A stretch of 11,614 nucleotides of DNA. It comes from Actinomycetota bacterium (GTDB taxonomy: Bacteria; Actinomycetota; Acidimicrobiia; Acidimicrobiales; Palsa-688). Positions within the stretch are counted from its first letter, which is position 1. Each line of letters starts with the position of its first letter. The stretch lies in contig JAMDDF010000130.1 of the NCBI GenBank assembly GCA_023489205.1, positions 1-11,614 on the forward strand, given 5' to 3'. Under the pieces are notes generated by a model that worked only from the letters and a program-made list of their open reading frames with translations, was not told where the DNA came from and did not search any database. Below are positions 6,973 to 11,614 of the stretch, piece after piece. The position numbers and the translations under genes are program-made.

Positions 6973-7062
6973 GTCGAGCAGGCCCAGTACGTCGAGCAGG
7001 CCCAGTACGTCGAGCAGGCCCAGTACGTCGAGCAGGCCCAGTACGTCGAGCGGGCCCAGCAC
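6973..7062 (+). repeat. 18-bp tandem repeat, five units, between IclR and transaldolase genes
   Basis: Unit gtcgagcaggcccagtac: four identical copies (6973-6990, 6991-7008, 7009-7026, 7027-7044) and a fifth with two changes (7045-7062). There are no spacers. Each unit contains the 4-bp palindromes TCGA and GGCC, and GTAC forms at unit junctions. The repeat fills most of the 132-bp gap and ends 3 bp before the AAAGGAG ribosome-binding site (7066-7072) of the transaldolase gene. It is open in all three forward frames. Confidence 0.97.
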
Positions 7063-7079
7063 ACGAAAGGAGCAAGAAG

Positions 7080-8189
7080 ATGCCAGCTGCTTACAAGAGC
7101 CCCCTTGAGGAGATGGCTGCTACCACGCCAACGTGTTTTTGGAACGACTCAGCGTCGACCAAGGAGCTCGCCTACGCTTTGGGCCACGGGGCGGTGGGTG
7201 CCACATGTAACCCGGTGATAGCGCTAAACGTGGTCCGCCAAGAGCGCGAGCGCTGGACAGCGCGCCTCGCCGAACTCGTAGAGGAGCACCCGAGCGAGAC
7301 AGAGGACCAGGTGGGCTGGAGGCTCGTGGAGGAGCTCTCCCGCAGCGCGGCAGGCCTGCTGGTCCCTGCATTCGAACAGTCCAAAGGCAGGGACGGCCGG
7401 CTTTCCATCCAAACCGACCCCCGCTACTACCGCAACACCAACGCAATACTGCGCCAGGCCGAGCACTTCAGCCAGCTGGCCCCCAACATGATCGTCAAGA
7501 TCCCCGCTAGCACTGCAGGCATCCCCGCCATAGAAGAGGCCACCTACGCTGGCATAAGCATCAACGCCACGGTGAGCTTCAGCGTCCCCCAGGCGATCAT
7601 GGTGGCCGAAGCCGTAGAGCGTGGTCTTCGCAGGCGAGAGGCCGAGGGCAAGGCGGTCCTCGGCATGGGGCCCGTTTGCACGATCATGGTCGGCCGCCTC
7701 GATGACTGGCTGAAGGTAGTCATGGACAAAAGTGGCGTCCTCACCGACCCAGGCCACCTCGAGTGGGCGGGGGTGGCCGTCTTCAAGAGGGCGTACCAGA
7801 TATACACCGAGCGCCACTACCGCACCCGGCTATTGTCAGCCGCATTCCGCAACCATTTCCACTGGAGCGAGCTCATAGGCGGCGACGTGGTCATCTCGCC
7901 GCCACACTCGTGGCAGGTACGGATAAATGCGAGCGACATAGCCGTGGAGCACAGGATCGACCGGCCGGTGCCCCCCAAAGCCCTTGCTGACCTCTTGGCA
8001 CGCTTCCCCGACTTCGAGCGCGCCTACGAACCAGACGGCATGTCCATGGCCGAGCTGGACGGCTTCGGGCCTGCCCGGCGCACCCTACGGCAGTTTATGG
8101 CGGCATGCACGGACCTGGATGCCTTGGTGCGCGATGTGCTAACCCCAGATCCCGACCAGCTGTTAGCTAAGGCTGAAGCTGACCGTTAG
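7080..8189 (+). CDS. Transaldolase-family enzyme with Gln at the catalytic Glu position
   Basis: Class I (Schiff-base) aldolase/transaldolase, cytosolic, 369 aa, longer than E. coli TalB (317) and in the range of actinobacterial Tal. ATG at 7080 has AAAGGAG with a 7-nt gap. By motif alignment to TalB: Asp23 (FWNDSAS) for D17, Asn44 (ATCNPV) for N35, Lys140 (MIVKIPAST) for the Schiff-base K132, Thr164 for T156, Arg206 (MVGRLDDW) for R181 and Arg257 (AAFRNHF) for R228, so phosphate-binding Arg residues are kept. TalB Glu96 corresponds to Gln111 (RLSIQTDPR), S176 to Thr201 and F178 to Met204. Gln at this position is what fructose-6-phosphate aldolase (FSA) has. Same strand as the IclR gene and probably co-transcribed. 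It may serve inositol catabolism or the pentose phosphate pool; the substrate is not predictable. Confidence 0.88.
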   Translation: MPAAYKSPLEEMAATTPTCFWNDSASTKELAYALGHGAVGATCNPVIALNVVRQERERWTARLAELVEEHPSETEDQVGWRLVEELSRSAAGLLVPAFEQSKGRDGRLSIQTDPRYYRNTNAILRQAEHFSQLAPNMIVKIPASTAGIPAIEEATYAGISINATVSFSVPQAIMVAEAVERGLRRREAEGKAVLGMGPVCTIMVGRLDDWLKVVMDKSGVLTDPGHLEWAGVAVFKRAYQIYTERHYRTRLLSAAFRNHFHWSELIGGDVVISPPHSWQVRINASDIAVEHRIDRPVPPKALADLLARFPDFERAYEPDGMSMAELDGFGPARRTLRQFMAACTDLDALVRDVLTPDPDQLLAKAEADR

Positions 8190-8208
8190 CTGGGTTAGAT
8201 CCTGGCTA
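8187..8208 (+). terminator. Possible hairpin between convergent genes
   Basis: As RNA from the plus strand, tagctggg-ttagat-cctggcta can form an 8-bp stem with two G-U pairs and a 6-nt loop. It runs exactly from the stop codon of the transaldolase gene to the stop of the convergent gene. There is no U-tract and the minus-strand version has C-A mismatches, so this is a weak terminator candidate. Confidence 0.25.
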
Positions 8209-9033
8209 GATATGGCGTCCCAACGCCGCCAGCACTGAGCGAGGGCGGTTGGTGATCACGGCGGAAGCGCCCATAGCAGCAAGCGCAATCGCTCTGTCTG
8301 TGTCGTCCACCGTCCAAGGCACCACCGCAAGCCCCGCCTTCTCTGCCGCGCCGAACAGTTCCTCGCTTGCGTCCGCCTGCGCTGGGTGCAGCGCCCGCCA
8401 CCCCCCTTCAGCACGGCCCCCTTCAGCACGGCCCCCTTCAGCACGGCCCCCTTCAGCACGGACAGCTCCACGCCAGTCCCCTCCGGGCGCGAGCAAAAGC
8501 CCAGTTGACAACCGAGGGGCTTGTCGGCGCAGCTCCACCAAGGCCTCTGGGTCAAAAGACGACACGATTACCCTGACCTGGCCGTCCTTCGCTGGCCCAG
8601 GCCATTCGCCGACGTCAGCCCCCGAGCACAAACGGGCGACCTCGCGGGCCAAGGTATGAGCCTCGTCCCACCCTGGTTCGCCCGGGAGGTCCTTCAGCTC
8701 GACATTGAGCACGGGACAGCGCCCGGGCCGGTCACCTGCCCACGCCTTCACCGCGTCGAGCAACTCCCCAAGGGTGCTCAGGTGCGGCACTTCGGCCCGT
8801 TTGACGGCGCTAATAGCCGTGCCAGTCGCGACCCCACAACCGGCCTCCAAGTCGCCAGCGCCAAGGTACGCGTCGTGGTGCATGACGACCACCCCGTCGG
8901 CGCTCATCCTCACGTCGAACTCCGCACCGTCGGCACCAGCGCCCAGCGCCGCCACCACGGCGGCCACCGTGTTTGGCGCCAACCCACCAGGGGCCTCCAA
9001 CCAGTCGCCCCGATGGGCTATAACAGCTGTCAC
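8206..9033 (-). CDS. Glycerophosphodiester phosphodiesterase (GDPD family)
   Basis: Hydrolyses glycerophosphodiesters to sn-glycerol 3-phosphate and an alcohol, in phospholipid head-group recycling. 275 aa, typical for the cytosolic form; no signal peptide is seen. TIM-barrel motifs: AHRGDW (H7, R8), GAEFDVRMSADG (metal ligands E38, D40), VVMHHD (H52/H53), LNVELKD (E112), VIVSSFDPEAL, VPWTVDD and ITNRP at the C-terminus. The common PENT motif is APNT here, so its Glu is lost. Odd feature: (RAEGG)4 at residues 192-211, encoded by a 15-bp tandem repeat in a loop after TGLLLAPGGDW. GTG at 9033 puts HRG at residue 7, as usual, but no good ribosome-binding site precedes it. It follows the DUF480 gene by 37 bp on the same strand and may be co-transcribed with it. 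It lies 16 bp from the convergent transaldolase gene. Confidence 0.9.
   Translation of the reverse strand: MTAVIAHRGDWLEAPGGLAPNTVAAVVAALGAGADGAEFDVRMSADGVVVMHHDAYLGAGDLEAGCGVATGTAISAVKRAEVPHLSTLGELLDAVKAWAGDRPGRCPVLNVELKDLPGEPGWDEAHTLAREVARLCSGADVGEWPGPAKDGQVRVIVSSFDPEALVELRRQAPRLSTGLLLAPGGDWRGAVRAEGGRAEGGRAEGGRAEGGWRALHPAQADASEELFGAAEKAGLAVVPWTVDDTDRAIALAAMGASAVITNRPRSVLAALGRHI
8402..8461. repeat. 15-bp tandem repeat, four identical units, inside the GDPD gene
   Basis: Unit cccccttcagcacgg at 8402-8416, 8417-8431, 8432-8446 and 8447-8461, all identical. It encodes RAEGG four times. Identical units suggest a recent or homogenised expansion. Confidence 0.96.
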
Positions 9034-9070
9034 AACTGGGGAGGATAGCCTCTACCCGCTTAGGCTTAGG

Positions 9071-9796
9071 TCACTGGTAAAGGTCCTGGCGCATCCTGTC
9101 GATCGTGTCAGCCAACTCCGCCACCTCGGCGCGCAACTCCGCCACCTCGGCGCGCAAATTGGCCACCTCGCCAGCCACGCCGGCCGCGTGGTCAGGCGGG
9201 TGGTTAAACGCGGCGGGGCCCAGCGCGGGCGATGAGCTAGGCCCCTCCTGTTCGTCTCGCTGGCCCTGTTCGTCTCGCTGGCCCTGCCCGTCTTGCGGGC
9301 CGGCCGGGCCCGTCAGCAACTGCGCCCAACGCTCTTCCTTCTGTCCGGGACGGCGTGGGAGCCTCGCCACGACCGGCTCGGCCAACGCGCTCAAAGCTTC
9401 GAGCTCGGCCTCGATCTCGGCAAGGCCGCCGAACTTGCACATCCGCTCGGTCCGAGACCGCAGCTCGCCCGCTGTCTGGGGTCCCCTTAGTACCAACACG
9501 GCAATCAAGGCGAGCTGCTGGTCCGTCGTCCCGAGCGCTTCGCCCAAGAGCTGCTCGTAGCGCACAACGCTGCGGCCATGCGAGGGGTGGACGAAGCGCA
9601 CAAGGCCCGCTGCCTTGAGCGACACCAGCGCATCTTCGACCGTGCGCTCGTCGAAGTCCACCACTGGGTCCCGGTTGGAGGACTGGTTGCAGGCAAGAAG
9701 CAAGGCGTTCATAGTGAGCGGGTACTGCTGGGGCGTTGTCAGCTTCTTTTCGATAAGGCTCGCCACCACCCGAGCTTGTTCCTGGCTGAGACGCAC
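9071..9796 (-). CDS. YceH/DUF480-family winged-helix protein with C-terminal coiled coil
   Basis: Function of the family is not established; the fold is a pair of winged-helix domains, so DNA or nucleic-acid binding is possible. 241 aa (E. coli YceH is about 215). The diagnostic start is present: SLIEKKLTTPQQYPLTMNALLLACNQSSNRDPV (res. 13-45, positions by count), followed by VEDALVSLKAAGLVRFV (about 53-69) and a second domain with LALIAVLVLRGPQTAGELRSRTERM (about 95-119). After about residue 165 comes a low-complexity Gly/Gln/Arg/Asp/Glu linker with GQRDEQ twice, then a C-terminal coiled coil with LRAEVAE heptads (213-228). GTG at 9796 is supported by the family N-terminus; upstream AGTAGGA is a modest ribosome-binding site. 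It is divergent from the MFS exporter across a 159-bp gap with operator-like palindromes. Confidence 0.9.
   Translation of the reverse strand: MRLSQEQARVVASLIEKKLTTPQQYPLTMNALLLACNQSSNRDPVVDFDERTVEDALVSLKAAGLVRFVHPSHGRSVVRYEQLLGEALGTTDQQLALIAVLVLRGPQTAGELRSRTERMCKFGGLAEIEAELEALSALAEPVVARLPRRPGQKEERWAQLLTGPAGPQDGQGQRDEQGQRDEQEGPSSSPALGPAAFNHPPDHAAGVAGEVANLRAEVAELRAEVAELADTIDRMRQDLYQ
9113..9175. repeat. 21-bp tandem repeat encoding coiled-coil heptads
   Basis: Unit caactccgccacctcggcgcg (21 bp) is exact at 9113-9133 and 9134-9154, with a diverged third copy at 9155-9175. 21 bp equals one seven-residue coiled-coil heptad, giving LRAEVAE twice near the C-terminus of the DUF480 protein. Confidence 0.93.
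9248..9301. repeat. 18-bp tandem repeat in the DUF480 linker
   Basis: Unit ctgttcgtctcgctggcc is exact at 9248-9265 and 9266-9283, with a third copy matching 14 of 18 at 9284-9301. It encodes GQRDEQ twice and a related GPQDGQ stretch in the linker before the coiled coil. Confidence 0.93.
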
Positions 9797-9846
9797 CGGG
9801 CGATCCTACTTGGGGCCCGGCCGACCGGCACTTAGCAGCGGTCCCA

Positions 9847-9856
9847 GCACCGGTGC
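9847..9856. promoter_or_regulatory. Perfect 10-bp palindrome in the DUF480/MFS gap
   Basis: GCACCGGTGC is fully self-complementary, 51 bp upstream of the DUF480 start and 100 bp upstream of the MFS start. It may be a regulator site, but a 10-bp palindrome in GC-rich DNA can occur by chance. Confidence 0.3.
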
Positions 9857-9868
9857 CTTCCCGTGGAA

Positions 9869-9886
9869 TAGATGTAGTCACATCTA
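9869..9886. promoter_or_regulatory. Operator-like inverted repeat between DUF480 and MFS genes
   Basis: TAGATGT-agtc-ACATCTA: perfect 7-bp arms with a 4-bp spacer. A second, shifted pairing TGTAG/CTACA uses 9873-9888, and a TGTACA palindrome follows at 9891-9896. Size and form fit a TetR- or MarR-type dimer. It lies almost exactly midway between the two divergent starts, so either gene or both could be controlled. I could not find a convincing -35/-10 pair here. Confidence 0.5.
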
Positions 9887-9916
9887 CAGTTGTACATCGC
9901 AGGCAAGGCTGGCTTG

Positions 9917-9944
9917 CCGGCTCCCTAAAGCCGGCTCCCTAAAG
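9917..9944. repeat. 14-bp tandem duplication in the MFS leader
   Basis: ccggctccctaaag is exact at 9917-9930 and 9931-9944. It ends 11 bp before the ATG at 9956 and overlaps the end of a GGCAAG/CTTGCC inverted repeat (9902-9918). No strong Shine-Dalgarno sequence is present; the purine run AAAGAAAG after the second copy is the best candidate. Confidence 0.93.
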
Positions 9945-9955
9945 AAAGAAACTCC

Positions 9956-11488
9956 ATGGAACAATCATCTGGAACGTCCTCGGCAGCACTAGCAGAACCA
10001 CCCGCCACAAGCGTCGGCCGACAGGGACAGCGCCATCGCCTGGCTCTGGTCGTCATAGCTGCAGCACAGCTCATGGTGATGCTCGACCTCACCATCGTCA
10101 ACATCGCTCTTCCGTCCATGCAGCGTGAGCTCCACTTCTCCTCAACGAACCTCACTTGGGTGATCAACGCATACGTCCTCGTCTTCGGGGGCCTCCTTCT
10201 GCTAGGTGGGAGAGTTGGCGATCTGTTCGGGCGACGCCGTATGTTCGCGCTCGGCGTCACAGCCTTCGCGGCAGCATCCCTGGCTGGCGGCCTGGCAACA
10301 GACCAATCGTGGCTCATCGCTGCACGAGCCGTCCAAGGCATCGGGGCAGCGATAGCCTCGCCCAACGCTCTCGCTCTCGTGGCGACCACCTTCGACGAGG
10401 GGAGCGAGCGGAACAGGGCTATGGCCGTTTATGCCGGCATGTCTGCGGCAGGCGGCGCCCTCGGCCTTCTGCTCGGCGGGATCCTGGTCGACATTTCCTC
10501 CTGGCGCTGGGTCCTGTTCGTGAACGTGCCCATAGGAGCCCTAGTGCTCGCGCTGACCCCAAGGGCGATCCCTCCTGCCTCTCAGTCCAGCCCCCGAAGA
10601 AGCCGTCTCGACGTGCCCGGCGCGCTTGGCATCTCTGGCGGCATGGCGCTGCTTGTGTACGGGCTCGTGCGGGCCCCGACCTCAGGCTGGTCTAGCGCCG
10701 GGACGGTCGCGTCCTTTGTCGGGGCTGCTTTGGTCTTGGCCGCAGTCATAGCCGTAGAAAAGTCGGCACGCGACCCGCTCATCCCTCTTGGCTTCCTTCG
10801 CCATCGCAACCGGGCAGCCGGATATGGCATAATGCTCCTACTTGGGGGGGCAATGCTCTCGCTCATCTACTTCCTCACCCAGTTCCTCCAGGACGTCGGG
10901 GGCTACAGCCCCGTCACAGCAGGCGTCGCCTACCTCCCCATACCCTTCAGCGTCGCCGTGACTAGTGTCTTAGTGTCTCGCTTGGTCAAGCGCCACGGCA
11001 TCCGCCCGTTCCTAATTGCAGGCCCGCTGCTCGTCACCGCTGGCCTGCTTTGGGTGTCCCTTGTCAATGCCTCGTCCACCTACGCCGATGTCTTCGGCCC
11101 GCTGGTGACAGTGGGGGTCGGGATGGGCCTGTCGTTCGTCCCGCTCACCTTGAACGCGGTCTCGTCTGTACGAGGCCACCAGTCCGGTCTCGCATCAGCG
11201 TTGCTGAACACGAGCCAACAAGTCGGGGGGTCACTCGCCCTGGCCACCTTGGTGACAGTGGCAACTAGTGCCGCGCGCGACCAGCTACGCCATGCATCAT
11301 CAACGTTGCGTGCTTCGGCTTCTCTGCCGCTCAGCAGCGGCCAGCTCCACGAGCTTGCGACAGCCGCCACGGTGCATGGCTACGACATGGCGTTGCGAAC
11401 CGGTGCGGTCGCGGGCGCGCTGGCCTTCTTGATAGCACTGCTCGTGGTGAGACGAGGCCCCGCCCACAAGGAAATCGGGGTCTTCTGA
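9956..11488 (+). CDS. DHA2-family (EmrB/QacA-type) MFS multidrug exporter
   Basis: Inner-membrane proton antiporter of the 14-TM DHA2 branch, typically exporting hydrophobic drugs or secondary metabolites. 510 aa, normal for the family. Seen: a hydrophilic N-tail to about residue 28, first membrane segment with LDLTIVNIALP (D44, DHA2 motif D1), motif A GGRVGDLFGRRR (84-95), ARAVQGIGAA in TM4, and motif C GGALGLLLGGILVD (166-179) followed by SSWRWVLFVNVPIG, classic for antiporters. A second half with further hydrophobic segments follows, with PLIPLGFLRHRN and a final segment near LAFLIALLVVRR at the C-terminus. ATG at 9956 has only a weak purine-rich ribosome-binding site. No dedicated regulator gene lies beside it apart from the divergent DUF480 protein; an operator-like inverted repeat is 70 bp upstream. 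Substrate unknown. Confidence 0.93.
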   Translation: MEQSSGTSSAALAEPPATSVGRQGQRHRLALVVIAAAQLMVMLDLTIVNIALPSMQRELHFSSTNLTWVINAYVLVFGGLLLLGGRVGDLFGRRRMFALGVTAFAAASLAGGLATDQSWLIAARAVQGIGAAIASPNALALVATTFDEGSERNRAMAVYAGMSAAGGALGLLLGGILVDISSWRWVLFVNVPIGALVLALTPRAIPPASQSSPRRSRLDVPGALGISGGMALLVYGLVRAPTSGWSSAGTVASFVGAALVLAAVIAVEKSARDPLIPLGFLRHRNRAAGYGIMLLLGGAMLSLIYFLTQFLQDVGGYSPVTAGVAYLPIPFSVAVTSVLVSRLVKRHGIRPFLIAGPLLVTAGLLWVSLVNASSTYADVFGPLVTVGVGMGLSFVPLTLNAVSSVRGHQSGLASALLNTSQQVGGSLALATLVTVATSAARDQLRHASSTLRASASLPLSSGQLHELATAATVHGYDMALRTGAVAGALAFLIALLVVRRGPAHKEIGVF

Positions 11489-11614
11489 GGTTCTCGGGTG
11501 CCAAGTGACCCCTGTTGAGGTCGTACCCTAATCTTGGCCCACCTGGTAACAATATGTTTTCGCACGCGTGTCCTAGAATGATCCTAGAACGGCTTAGCAA
11601 GCCCCTGACCAGGG
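11489..11614. other. Gene-free right end of window
   Basis: I see no coding region here. It holds two weak 4-bp-stem hairpins after the MFS stop (GGGT/ACCC at 11496-11511 and GACC/GGTC at 11507-11522, mutually exclusive), neither with a T-run, and an imperfect 11-bp tandem repeat at 11571-11592 (tcctagaatga, tcctagaacgg). The latter could be part of a regulatory region of a gene to the right. Confidence 0.4.

Noticed and set aside
6973..7062. CRISPR array
   Set aside because: The 18-bp units are directly adjacent with no spacers, so this is a plain tandem repeat.
5491..7062. The 15-bp repeat at 5491 and the 18-bp repeat at 6973 as copies of one mobile repeat family
   Set aside because: They share only scattered positions (about 10 of 15) and differ in period; the similarity is within what GC-rich sequence gives by chance.
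11496..11522. Intrinsic terminator after the MFS gene
   Set aside because: Stems are only 4 bp with 8-nt loops, mutually exclusive, and no T-run follows.

Overview
The window is GC-rich by eye, with frequent GTG starts, tightly overlapping genes and compact intergenic regions. The style of the inositol genes suggests an actinobacterium (Actinomycetota), possibly outside the usual Streptomyces/Mycobacterium groups because the rare Ile codon ATA is used freely. The placement is an inference; no rRNA or other marker gene is present.

Left half (1-5930, minus strand): a five-gene inositol catabolism operon, read right to left as a second Gfo/Idh/MocA dehydrogenase (5930-4788), iolE inosose dehydratase (4780-3887), iolG inositol 2-dehydrogenase (3890-2790), iolB isomerase (2803-1883) and iolD hydrolase (1886 to the left edge, cut just before its end). 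Adjacent genes overlap or are 7 bp apart, twice with a GTGA stop/start overlap, so translation is probably coupled. They cover myo-inositol to 2-keto-myo-inositol, diketo-inositol, 5-deoxyglucuronate and 2-deoxy-5-ketogluconate. The later steps (iolC kinase, iolJ aldolase, iolA dehydrogenase) and a transporter are not in view.

Divergent control region (5931-6137): each side has a sigma-70-like promoter, TTGACA-N17-TAGCTT toward the iol operon and TTGAGG-N17-TATATG toward an IclR-family regulator. Three copies of a TG(G/A)ACA-type box lie on the -10/+1 regions of the two promoters, which fits autoregulation by the IclR protein and repression of the iol operon.

Middle (6138-8189, plus strand): the IclR regulator, a five-unit 18-bp tandem repeat, then a transaldolase-family enzyme with catalytic Lys, Asp and Asn but Gln where transaldolases have their catalytic Glu. 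It may be an aldolase-like enzyme belonging to the inositol pathway.

Right half: a glycerophosphodiester phosphodiesterase and a YceH/DUF480 winged-helix protein on the minus strand, then a divergent DHA2-type 14-TM MFS exporter (9956-11488). Palindromic operator-like sites lie in the 159-bp gap between the last two. These genes look unrelated to inositol metabolism.

The most unusual feature of the window is its density of short tandem duplications (periods 11, 14, 15, 18 and 21 bp) at eight places, both inside genes (always in multiples of three) and between them. I see no mobile element, CRISPR array, tRNA or rRNA. No gene-free stretch exceeds about 210 bp.
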